From contig JAFXSG010000025.1 in assembly GCA_017525875.1 (NCBI GenBank), positions 81,633-145,632 on the forward strand: DNA of 64,000 bases. The letters are read 5' to 3'. How positions within the stretch are numbered: position 1 is the first letter of the stretch; every line of letters begins with the position of its first letter. Below the pieces are notes generated by a model. The model did not search any database and had not been told where the DNA came from. It saw nothing but the letters and a program-made list of their open reading frames with translations. Positions 9,201-15,776 of this stretch are shown one piece after another. The stretch is from Clostridia bacterium. GTDB taxonomy: Bacteria; Bacillota; Clostridia; Christensenellales; CAG-138. A program made the translations under genes and the position numbers.

Positions 9201-10604
9201 TCATTTCTTCTTCGGCAGCGCGTGGCAGCAAAGGCCTTCGAAATCGTGCGCCGCTTCGTAAACGGATTCGCTGACGGTGGGATGCGGATGAATGGTGGAG
9301 GAGATATCCTCGATCGTGCCGCCCATCTTGAGCACGGCAGCAAGCTCGGCGATCATGTCGGTAGCGCGGGGCGCCATGAGCTGTGCGCCGAGAAGCTTGC
9401 CGTCAGGCGTCGCGATCAGCTTCGCGGTGCCAAGCGCGTCGCCCATGATCATCGCTCTGCCGTTGCCCGCAACGTTGAAGGAGCCGACCTTGTATTCGAT
9501 CTCCTGCGCCTTGCATTTTTCCTCGCTGAGACCGACGAAAGCGATCTCGGGCGAGGTGTAGATGCAGGAAGGAACTACGGAATAATCCATGACCTCTTCC
9601 TTGACCTCGCAGGCGTTGGCGGCGGCAACGAAGCCCTGCGCGCTCGCGACGTGCGCAAGCTGGATCTTGCCGGTGATATCGCCGATCGCGTAAACGTTCG
9701 GGACGTTCGTGCGGCAGTGCTCGTCGATGACCACGAACGCGCGGTTCATCTCGATACCGAGGTTTTCAAGGCCGATATTCGCGGTCATCGCGCGGCGGCC
9801 GACGGAAACGACGCAGCAGGCGCCTTCCGCGGTCTTCTCCGCGCCGTTAAGCTCATAACGTACGGTAACGTTTTCACCGCCTTCGATGCCGGTGACCTTA
9901 GCGTTGTTGATGACGCTGACTTTCTTTTTCTTGAGCACGCGGGAGATCAGGCGCACGATATCGGGATCCACGCCGGGCATGATGCTGGGCATCATTTCAA
10001 TAACGGTGACGGGTTTGCCGAGGGTCGCAAACAGCGTCGCGAACTCGATGCCGATAACGCCGCCGCCGATGATGACGAAGCTCTCGGGCAGTTCCGTCAT
10101 GGAAAGGATCTCATCGGAGGTGACGACGTTCTGCCCGTCAATGCCGGGGATAGGCGGGCGGGCGGGGGAGCTGCCGGTCGCGAGGATGAGCTTATCGAAG
10201 GTGAAGGTCTCCTCACCTTCGCCGTCCGCGACGGTGAGGGTATGCTCGTCAACGACCTTTCCGAAGCCCTTGATGACTTTAACGCCGTGCGCCTTTTCAA
10301 GGCCGGCAACGCCGCTGCGCAATTTGGCGACGATACCGTCCTTGTATTCGGCGAGCTTTGCAAAATCAAGTCCGACTTCGCCGGTCATAACGCCGCAGTC
10401 AGCCGCGTTTTTCGCGGTCTCATAGATCTCCGCGCCATGAAGCAGAGCTTTGGTGGGGATGCAGCCGCGGTTGAGACAGGTGCCGCCAAGGTCGCGCGCT
10501 TCGACGAGGGCGACCTTTTTGCCGTATTGAGCGCAGCGGATGGCGCATTCATAACCGCCGGGACCGCCGCCGAGAACGATGATATCAAATGAGTATTCGG
10601 CCAT
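9201..10604 (-). CDS. lpdA: Dihydrolipoyl dehydrogenase
   Basis: A 467-residue flavoprotein disulfide reductase that reoxidises dihydrolipoamide with NAD+ for 2-oxoacid dehydrogenase or glycine cleavage complexes. It has the FAD motif GGGPGGYECA near the start, redox disulfide GGTCLNRGCIPTK at about residue 40, the NAD motif GGGVIGIEFA mid-protein, and the C-terminal His-Glu catalytic pair in HPHPTVSE. No lipoyl domain is fused and no partner complex gene is nearby, so the complex served is unknown. The start at 10604 has AAAGGA upstream; the open frame extends further but without a site. Confidence 0.93.
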   Translation of the reverse strand: MAEYSFDIIVLGGGPGGYECAIRCAQYGKKVALVEARDLGGTCLNRGCIPTKALLHGAEIYETAKNAADCGVMTGEVGLDFAKLAEYKDGIVAKLRSGVAGLEKAHGVKVIKGFGKVVDEHTLTVADGEGEETFTFDKLILATGSSPARPPIPGIDGQNVVTSDEILSMTELPESFVIIGGGVIGIEFATLFATLGKPVTVIEMMPSIMPGVDPDIVRLISRVLKKKKVSVINNAKVTGIEGGENVTVRYELNGAEKTAEGACCVVSVGRRAMTANIGLENLGIEMNRAFVVIDEHCRTNVPNVYAIGDITGKIQLAHVASAQGFVAAANACEVKEEVMDYSVVPSCIYTSPEIAFVGLSEEKCKAQEIEYKVGSFNVAGNGRAMIMGDALGTAKLIATPDGKLLGAQLMAPRATDMIAELAAVLKMGGTIEDISSTIHPHPTVSESVYEAAHDFEGLCCHALPKKK

Positions 10605-10663
10605 AACATTTATCCTTTCGTATTTGTTCTGTATGCGAAAAACCGCATATTCCATCAACTTCA

Positions 10664-10692
10664 AGAATAACACAAATCCGTGTTTCTTTCAA
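10664..10692 (-). promoter_or_regulatory. Promoter of lpdA
   Basis: On the minus strand: TTGAAA, 17-bp spacer, TATTCT, 60 bases before the lpdA start. A small ATGCG/CGCAT hairpin lies in the leader. Confidence 0.6.
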
Positions 10693-10743
10693 TAGTTTAT
10701 TACGATCTCGTTTTGTATTTGATGAGTTCAAAATGAACGGGAA

Positions 10744-10769
10744 CGGCGCATCCTTATGCGGATGCGCCG
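10744..10769 (-). terminator. Hairpin after the GNAT gene
   Basis: A perfect 10-bp stem CGGCGCATCC / GGATGCGCCG seven bases beyond the GNAT stop codon. The T tract that follows is broken. Confidence 0.6.
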
Positions 10770-10775
10770 ATATGC

Positions 10776-11159
10776 CTATTTTCTTTTCTTTTCAATTATG
10801 AAGGACTGCATGCCCTTCCTGCAGCCGTTCTTCTCATAGAAGCCTTCGACTCCGGGCTGCGAGCCGAAATACAGCATTGTCGGCGTGTTGGATTTTGCCA
10901 ATTGAAGAAGGCTGCTTCCGATACCTTTGTTCTGATACTCCGGAAGAACAAGCAATTCGGTGATGGTCCCGAAATAATAACCGTCCGAAAGGATGCGCAG
11001 GCATCCTACCAGCTTTGCACCGTCATAAGCTGTTATGTTCAGTGTTTTGGATAAGGCGTTTTGCGTACGCTGCGCATCATAGCTGCCCGGCCATATTTTG
11101 TTCACAAAGGAAAGAAAAACGGCTGCATCCAGTTGCTTGTCATCAACTATATAGTCCAT
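10776..11159 (-). CDS. GNAT-family N-acetyltransferase, small
   Basis: A 127-residue compact GNAT enzyme expected to move an acetyl group from acetyl-CoA to an unknown amine. The acetyl-CoA loop is LPEYQNKGIGSSLL (the V/L-x-P-x-x-Q-x-x-G-x-G/A pattern) and the C-terminal GVEFYEKNG-like stretch is the usual beta-bulge helix. It starts 50 bases after the end of a small-membrane-protein pseudogene and may lie on the same transcript. Confidence 0.82.
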   Translation of the reverse strand: MDYIVDDKQLDAAVFLSFVNKIWPGSYDAQRTQNALSKTLNITAYDGAKLVGCLRILSDGYYFGTITELLVLPEYQNKGIGSSLLQLAKSNTPTMLYFGSQPGVEGFYEKNGCRKGMQSFIIEKKRK

Positions 11160-11209
11160 CTTCCGCCTCCATATACTGGAATTCGATCATTCTTTTATCC
11201 GCTTATTGA

Positions 11210-11521
11210 TCAGTACGGCGACACAATTGCATAAATGATGACGCCGGACGCCAAGGGTATCTCAAGCAAAAAAAGCCGGTCATTATGAAGTATGAGAGAT
11301 ATGCCGATAACTATGAAAACTTCACTCAAAATGCAAAAAACAATCGCAGACTGTTTATAGCACGGCTTCTTATTCATCGTTTTTCGTTCTTCCTATGAAG
11401 CATACAGGTATGCATTGTTCAACAAAAAGCCCTTCTCTAAAAATGATCGTATGCTAAGAAGCATCAGCACCCCGGCAAAAGAAAAGACGATGATCACTGT
11501 GATCCATTCTCCGGCAGTCAT
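11210..11521 (-). pseudogene. Small membrane protein (DUF3784-like) split by an in-frame TAG
   Basis: Read on the minus strand, an ATG at 11521 with GAGGTG five bases upstream opens a frame of 42 codons ending at TAG (11395-11393). The same frame continues without a break for 60 more codons to TGA at 11212. The joined product has two to three hydrophobic segments around a polar middle, NAYLYAS-stop-EERKTMNKKPCY. That middle resembles the ASKEER..MDKKP signature of small DUF3784-like membrane proteins of Firmicutes, which suggests an AAG-to-TAG change. A second ATG at 11377, with AGGAAG upstream, could restart translation of 55 residues. It lies between a paralogous intergenic cassette and a GNAT gene. 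Confidence 0.6.
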
Positions 11522-11709
11522 ATTTCACCTCTGCAAATCCCGATTCATTGATATGATTATATCATATTCAAATGGATGGAACAACAGAAAAACCTCTATT
11601 GTCTTGGCAGGCAGAAGAGGTCCCTTTGATTTGTAAGCGCGTCAAAATGCTGCAAAGTCATGAAGGGAACGCCAAAATGATCCGCTCGTTCGGCGCGACA
11701 AACAGGAAT
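11522..11709 (-). repeat. Intergenic cassette copy A (terminator, promoter, operator-like palindrome)
   Basis: The whole gap between the DMT transporter's stop and the start of the split small membrane gene is paralogous to the gap at 12748-12944. Shared blocks on the minus strand are a CGCGCCGA motif, an AACCTCT hairpin, TTGTTC-17 bp-TATAAT, and an imperfect palindrome CAAATC-CC-GATTCA (11534-11547) just before the start codon. By eye about 70% of positions agree. Confidence 0.7.
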
Positions 11710-12747
11710 TTAATGATGTAAAGCTCCCGGCAGCAGTTCCAGTTCTCCGCTCTTGTGATGATGACCGTGTCTGTCATCCGTCACATAATGATTATGGTCG
11801 TGAGAATGAGTGACTGTATGCGTATGCGTTGTTCCATTATGGGTATGCGTAAATGTATGTTGATGCTCGTGCGCGTGATGCCTTATCAAGGTATCTGCGA
11901 CAACAAGCGCAGATCCGCCGGCCATGACGATCAATGCGACAAAGTACATCCATGACAGTTGTTCTCCAAGAACCACAAAAGACAGGAAAGCCCCTACGAA
12001 CGGCGCGACTGCATAGTATGCGCTGGTCTTTGCCGCGCCGAGGGCATTCTGCGCCCGAACGTAAAGGAAAATACTCAGTCCATAGGCCACAAAGCCAAGC
12101 AGCAGCGCAGCAACCATATACCGGATTTCCGGCATGGGCTCTCGCTTGATGAGCGCAATCACAAGCGCACCCAATCCGGAGAAGATACCTTTCAGCACTA
12201 CGATCTCGTAAGTGCTTTTTGAAGATATGTTTCTCGTACAGTTATTCTCAAAGCCCCAGCATACCGTTGCGGCAAGTACAAGCAGAGAGCCGTAGGAGAA
12301 GTGGAAGCTGTCAGTTCCTTCAAAAGACAGCAGGATGCTGGAAAGTGTGATCAAAGCGATTGCCGCCCACAATCTTTTGGAAACAGCCTCTTTGAAAATG
12401 AAAAGGGCGATCACGGTTGTTGCAGCGATCTCGAAATTCCCGAGCAGGGATGCGTTTGCGGACAAACCATAGCTGATCCCAAGCATCAGGAAAATCGGTG
12501 CGGCAATATCAAGAACGATCATACCGATCACAAAAGGCAGGTCCTTCCTTGACATTTTTTCTGAACTCTTTCTGCCTTTCTTGTTGAACAGCGAAAGGAT
12601 CCCTATTCCGATCCCCGCGCCAAGATACAGGAGCGCGGCCATTGTAGTCGGTCCGACATTACTGAGAAGTACTTTGGATATCGGTACATTGATGGCATAA
12701 AACACAGCTGCAAACAATGCGTATGTAATAGCTTTTGTTTTACTCAT
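11710..12747 (-). CDS. DMT-superfamily (EamA) transporter with histidine-rich C-terminus
   Basis: A 345-residue inner-membrane protein with ten predicted hydrophobic segments in two EamA halves; relatives export metabolites or amino acids. The start MSKTKAITYALFAAVFYAI is typical. The last ~60 residues are unusual: about twenty histidines in patterns such as THTHNGTTHTHTVTHSHDH and RHGHHH, like the metal-sensing loops of zinc and nickel carriers. This suggests metal binding or metal-controlled transport (inference). The gene is flanked by two paralogous intergenic cassettes carrying its promoter and its terminator. Confidence 0.85.
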   Translation of the reverse strand: MSKTKAITYALFAAVFYAINVPISKVLLSNVGPTTMAALLYLGAGIGIGILSLFNKKGRKSSEKMSRKDLPFVIGMIVLDIAAPIFLMLGISYGLSANASLLGNFEIAATTVIALFIFKEAVSKRLWAAIALITLSSILLSFEGTDSFHFSYGSLLVLAATVCWGFENNCTRNISSKSTYEIVVLKGIFSGLGALVIALIKREPMPEIRYMVAALLLGFVAYGLSIFLYVRAQNALGAAKTSAYYAVAPFVGAFLSFVVLGEQLSWMYFVALIVMAGGSALVVADTLIRHHAHEHQHTFTHTHNGTTHTHTVTHSHDHNHYVTDDRHGHHHKSGELELLPGALHH

Positions 12748-12944
12748 AGCAGCCCCCTACAAATCCCGATTTGTTGAAACAATTATATCATATTCAATTC
12801 CATGAAACAATAAAGAAACCTCTCTTGCCACGGCAGACAAGAGAGGTTTCTTTGATGTGTAAGCGTGCCCAAAAGCATACCAAACCATAGAAAGAACGTC
12901 AAAAGAAACGCGCGCTCGGCGTGATAAACCGGTAATTGCCGGGA
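12748..12944 (-). repeat. Intergenic cassette copy B (terminator, promoter, operator-like palindrome)
   Basis: Paralogue of 11522-11709, again filling exactly one stop-to-start gap. It contains a 16-bp perfect terminator stem, TTGTTT-17 bp-TATAAT for the DMT gene, and the palindrome CAAATC-CC-GATTTG at 12760-12773 between promoter and start codon. Confidence 0.7.
12812..12853 (-). terminator. Terminator of the 12945-13631 gene
   Basis: A perfect 16-bp stem (AAAGAAACCTCTCTTG with its complement) with a 10-nt loop, followed on the minus strand by TATTGTTTC. The counterpart in copy A (about 11590-11628) is eroded. Confidence 0.8.
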
Positions 12945-13631
12945 TCAATTCTTTTTCTTGCCGGAGTCCCCGAGCCTTTCATTCGAAATCTCAAGAAACC
13001 GCTTAAGTGTTTCGTTTGACAAAATCTGCCCGCGCACTCTCTCGTTAAAAATGTTTGCGAAATCTTCAATGGTACAGCCGACATAAAAGTCCCGAGGTAA
13101 AGGGTTGGCGTATTCGCCTCCGCCGTAACTGCCCGCCGAGCTTCCCGGGGTGAAACAGTTGTAATGGATATCGCTTGAGCCGTCTTCAAAAAAACGCAGA
13201 GTTATAATATCGTGTTCGTGCGCGATCTCTATGTCATCGTCAGCCAGATGAATGTCGCTGTGAAGAAATTTAAGGCCGTTCTCACCCGCGAACCTTTCGG
13301 CAAAGGTGTCGTATTCACCGCAGATCATAACCTTTCTTTTACGCCAGAGTTTCAGAAGTTCAGGCGATGCAGCAAGTGATCCTACCGTTCGGCTGAGGAT
13401 AAGGCAGTCTATATGCGAAAAGAATTCGATAAAACCACCGCAAATTCCGGTTATCCCTTCGGTCACGCTGAGCGTATCATATTCTTTTGCCCAATTTCTG
13501 CTTGATTCGTGCCATAACTCGGTGTCTTCCGGGCAGAGTACGCCCTCGCCCTCAACTTCAAGCAGACCGCTGTAATGGTTTATATACGTAATGTTCTTGT
13601 TGTGTTTTGAAAAAAACATCCTCCGCCTCAT
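12945..13631 (-). CDS. Protein of unknown function
   Basis: A 228-residue protein I do not recognise. There is no signal peptide or membrane segment. The middle (TEGITGICGGFIEFFSHIDCLILSRTVGSL) faintly recalls one or two BspA-type leucine-rich repeats, in which the phrase ...GITGI...F...I..L.LS..V... recurs. The C-terminal part has a glycine/serine-rich stretch (GSSAGSYGGGEY) and a charged lysine-rich tail. The start is uncertain: ATG at 13631 has no clear ribosome site, and ATG at 13619 has GGAGG immediately adjacent to it. It has its own promoter and terminator. Confidence 0.6.
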   Translation of the reverse strand: MRRRMFFSKHNKNITYINHYSGLLEVEGEGVLCPEDTELWHESSRNWAKEYDTLSVTEGITGICGGFIEFFSHIDCLILSRTVGSLAASPELLKLWRKRKVMICGEYDTFAERFAGENGLKFLHSDIHLADDDIEIAHEHDIITLRFFEDGSSDIHYNCFTPGSSAGSYGGGEYANPLPRDFYVGCTIEDFANIFNERVRGQILSNETLKRFLEISNERLGDSGKKKN

Positions 13632-13665
13632 TAAACCGAAATTTGTCGGTTTCTTTTCACGATTT

Positions 13666-13694
13666 ATTATACTCAGAACTTATGAGCTTTTCAA
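13666..13694 (-). promoter_or_regulatory. Promoter of the 12945-13631 gene, with leader palindrome
   Basis: Minus strand TTGAAA, 17-bp spacer, TATAAT. Between it and the start codon lies an inverted repeat AACCGA-CAAATT-TCGGTT, placed like the palindromes before the two neighbouring genes. Confidence 0.65.
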
Positions 13695-13723
13695 CCTGCT
13701 GCAAAAAACCCGCAAACCCGCTG

Positions 13724-13746
13724 TTATGGTCGGGGCGACGGGATTT
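13724..13746 (-). repeat. Partial copy 1 of the tRNA-Pro 3' end
   Basis: A 20-base match to the CCA end, acceptor strand and part of the T arm of the intact tRNA-Pro at 14268-14344, with no tRNA body attached. It lacks the terminator found at the other copies. Confidence 0.75.
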
Positions 13747-14034
13747 CTTTTTCGCGCATCGTTTCTCCTCGTCGCTGCAAGCTCCATATAGTTCGCTTCC
13801 GCAAGTATGCGAAAGCTCGCTCATTCCGCTGTTCCTCCTCTCCGCAAAAGACTCCGCTCGGCTTGCCTGCTCGGTTGCAAGCGCGCTCGCCGCGGCTCAC
13901 CGTCGCTAACGCTCTTTTGCGGGGTTCGCTGCGCTCGCTTTTTCTCACTCCGCTTCGCACTCGCCCTGCGGCGAAAAAGCCGGGGCGGGAAAACCATCCA
14001 CCGGAAAGTTCGCTGATCCGCCATTCAAATCTCT
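13747..14034. other. Hairpin-rich non-coding stretch between tRNA-Pro fragments
   Basis: About 290 bases with no credible gene. It has dispersed GCTCGCT/CTTCGCAC motifs and a long inverted repeat with arms CCGCAAAAGA (from 13842) and TCTTTTGCGG (to 13921). The right end (CCGGGGCGGG ... TTCAAATC) resembles the 14105-14218 stretch, so the two look like diverged copies of one unit. Confidence 0.55.
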
Positions 14035-14104
14035 TCGATTCAATACATTACAAAAGAGAGGCATTTAGCCTCTCTTTCGTTATGGTCGGGGCGACGGGAT
14101 TTGT
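14035..14104 (-). repeat. Partial copy 2 of the tRNA-Pro 3' end with its terminator
   Basis: About 70 bases nearly identical to 14219-14289: a terminator hairpin (AGAGAGGC / GCCTCTCT) joined to the last ~20 bases of tRNA-Pro. The rest of the tRNA is absent. Confidence 0.85.
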
Positions 14105-14218
14105 TTCGCAGAGATGCGTCTTGTGCTCGCTCACTCCGCTTCGCACTTCGCGCCTCTGCAAAACCCGGGGCGGGCAAGCGCAACACTGTTGCCCTTGCTG
14201 TTCCGCCCTTCAAATCCC

Positions 14219-14289
14219 TTCGATTCAAAACATAACAAAAGAGAGGCATTTAGCCTCTCTTTCGTTATGGTCGGGGCGACGGGATTTGA
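14219..14289 (-). repeat. Parent copy: terminator plus tRNA-Pro 3' end
   Basis: This copy belongs to the intact tRNA-Pro gene. It differs at only about two positions from 14035-14104. Confidence 0.85.
14238..14262 (-). terminator. Terminator of the tRNA-Thr/tRNA-Pro operon
   Basis: Minus strand stem AAAGAGAGGC / GCCTCTCTTT with a 5-nt loop and trailing TTTTG, six bases after the tRNA-Pro CCA. Confidence 0.8.
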
Positions 14290-14344
14290 ACCCACGGCCT
14301 TTTGGTCCCGAACCAAACGCGCTACCAAACTGCGCTACGCCCCG
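14268..14344 (-). tRNA. tRNA-Pro (anticodon CGG)
   Basis: 77 nt with CCA encoded. The acceptor stem is CGGGGCG/CGCCCCG, the D arm carries AGCGCAGTTTGGTAGCG, and the anticodon loop TTCGGGA sits on a TTTGG/CCAAA stem. It reads CCG. Confidence 0.95.
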
Positions 14345-14346
14345 AA

Positions 14347-14422
14347 TGGAGCCAATGAAGGGACTCGAACCCTTGACCCGCGCATTACGAATGCGCTGCT
14401 CTACCAACTGAGCCACATTGGC
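14347..14422 (-). tRNA. tRNA-Thr (anticodon CGT)
   Basis: 76 nt with CCA encoded. The acceptor stem is GCCAATG/CATTGGC and the anticodon stem-loop is GCGCA-TTCGTAA-TGCGC. It lies two bases upstream of tRNA-Pro on the same transcript. Confidence 0.95.
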
Positions 14423-14436
14423 TTGCACAGTTTCTT

Positions 14437-14465
14437 ATTATAGCAGATGAAAACAGATTTGTCAC
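14437..14465 (-). promoter_or_regulatory. Promoter of the tRNA-Thr/tRNA-Pro operon
   Basis: Minus strand GTGACA, 17-bp spacer, TATAAT, ending 14 bases before the mature tRNA-Thr 5' end. Confidence 0.75.
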
Positions 14466-14519
14466 TATGTTTTTAAAATATATCAATTTAGTGTCGTTCG
14501 TTCCGCCTGAAACTCAAAA

Positions 14520-15365
14520 TCAAGGCTTCTCAACGATCATCCTGAGGACTTTTTCGCCGTCTTCACTGTGCAAAACGAACTTCACCGCAGTCCCTCCGGA
14601 CTGGATCTCAACAAACTTATCGACCGCATACAGGGTTCGTCTGCCGCATTTTCCGTCCTCGGTAAGCGGTTTCCCGTCCGCGTCCGTGTAGCCGAGGCCG
14701 TTCAGCGCAAACTGCAGCGCGAGGATCGCATCTCCCCGGATCATAGGCGATTTCAGTTCGAGCCTGATCGGTTCAACGGCCCTGCCGCCGTCATATTCAA
14801 ACAGCTTGGTCATCAGCCCGCGATGAGTGAAGCTGCGCTCAGAGAGCCTGGAAATGGTCACTCCGTAGCGGATTCCGCGCGCTTCTACAACAAGCGGTTC
14901 TCCCAAAACACTGCCGCAGATCCAGCCGACGTGCGTCATTCGCCCGGCTGAATTGGCAGAAAACACCGCCTCGCCGATCAGGTACGGCCTTGATACTTCA
15001 TCGATCCTGTATTTATCCGTGCACCAATAGAGCCAGTTATGGTTTACGTTAACGTCAGTCGGTTCATCCATCTCGTAAGTGAGCCAGGCGTCAAGAAGTC
15101 CCTGGCAGTCCGTTGCGTAGCCGTTTGGGCTCCAGTTTGCCGTAACAGCATCAAATTCGGTTCGAGTCATCTCGTCTGCATAGTGTTCGTTGTAGAAATA
15201 ATCGAGGTTTGCCGGAGTGGTCTTCACCATGATACTGCCGAAAAGGTATTGCCAGGGATCGAGCGCGCACAGCGCGTCGGAGGATGCGAGGGCCGCACCT
15301 TCGGGAACGGAATCCTTTTGAACGTGGGTCAGCGCCCACCTTACGAACTCAAGAACAGAAAACAT
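14520..15365 (-). CDS. NlpC/P60-like cysteine peptidase with peptidoglycan-binding-like domain
   Basis: A 281-residue protein without a signal peptide. The N-terminal half fits an NlpC/P60 fold: candidate nucleophile Cys in YATDCQGLLDAW (about residue 88) and His in MTHVGWICGS (about residue 143). The C-terminal ~80 residues (AILALQFALNGLGYTDADG ... LTEDGKCGRRTLYAV) match the PG_binding_1 repeat. This combination is common in endolysin-like and phage-related wall hydrolases, but no other phage gene is near. The start at 15365 has GGGAGGTG, part of which is buried in the hairpin at 15372-15397. Confidence 0.75.
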   Translation of the reverse strand: MFSVLEFVRWALTHVQKDSVPEGAALASSDALCALDPWQYLFGSIMVKTTPANLDYFYNEHYADEMTRTEFDAVTANWSPNGYATDCQGLLDAWLTYEMDEPTDVNVNHNWLYWCTDKYRIDEVSRPYLIGEAVFSANSAGRMTHVGWICGSVLGEPLVVEARGIRYGVTISRLSERSFTHRGLMTKLFEYDGGRAVEPIRLELKSPMIRGDAILALQFALNGLGYTDADGKPLTEDGKCGRRTLYAVDKFVEIQSGGTAVKFVLHSEDGEKVLRMIVEKP

Positions 15366-15371
15366 AAAACA

Positions 15372-15397
15372 CCTCCCGCATGATACTATGCGGGAGG
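15372..15397 (-). terminator. Hairpin ending the ornithine operon and covering the next gene's ribosome site
   Basis: A perfect 10-bp stem CCTCCCGCAT / ATGCGGGAGG. On the minus strand its 3' arm contains the GGGAGG of the downstream gene and is followed by TGTTTT and the start codon, so one element can both terminate and mask translation. Confidence 0.65.
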
Positions 15398-15417
15398 CGT
15401 TTATTCTATGATGAAGT

Positions 15418-15753
15418 TTATTCCGCCGTTTCGTCGGGCTTTTTGATGAGCTTCATTACCGCTTCAACGTCGAGCACTTTGCCCATGCTGACGAGCCTTC
15501 CGTCGACTATCAGCGCGGGCGTGGTCATGATCCCCATGCGCATTATGCGGGCAAGGTCGGTCACGATCTCGATCTCGCTTGAAGGGATGCCGAGCCTTTC
15601 GGCTGCTTCGAGCGTGTTGTCACGAAGCTTTGCGCAGTGGCTGCAGCCGCCGATGAGCACCTTTATCCTTTCGCCGGGAAGCGCGGAAGGAACGACGCGG
15701 ACTTCCTTCTTGCCGCGTTTTTTCAACATATCATTGATCTTTATGTATGCCAT
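15418..15753 (-). CDS. Thioredoxin-like small redox protein
   Basis: A 111-residue protein with a 25-residue lead and then a thioredoxin fold of the TIGR00412 'redox-active disulfide' type. It has a CxxC in GGCSHCAKL (about residues 35-41) and the cis-proline loop MTTPALIVDG. It is the last gene of the ornithine operon, 23 bases after orr. A thioredoxin-like partner is reasonable there, for example to keep thiols of the cobalamin mutase or thiolase reduced, but that role is inference. Confidence 0.85.
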   Translation of the reverse strand: MAYIKINDMLKKRGKKEVRVVPSALPGERIKVLIGGCSHCAKLRDNTLEAAERLGIPSSEIEIVTDLARIMRMGIMTTPALIVDGRLVSMGKVLDVEAVMKLIKKPDETAE

Positions 15754-15776
15754 ATCAAACCTCCGAAGGCGGTGCG

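Noticed and set aside
11393-11395. Pyrrolysine or other recoding at the in-frame TAG
   Set aside because: No pyl genes, suppressor tRNA or stem-loop typical of recoding is seen; a simple nonsense mutation is the more economical reading.
11522-12944. Integron attC sites at the paralogous gaps
   Set aside because: No GTTRRRY core pairs or integrase; the shared parts are a terminator, a promoter and an operator-like repeat.
13724-14289. CRISPR array
   Set aside because: Repeats are unequal in spacing (356 and 185 bases), match the tRNA-Pro 3' end and have no cas genes nearby.
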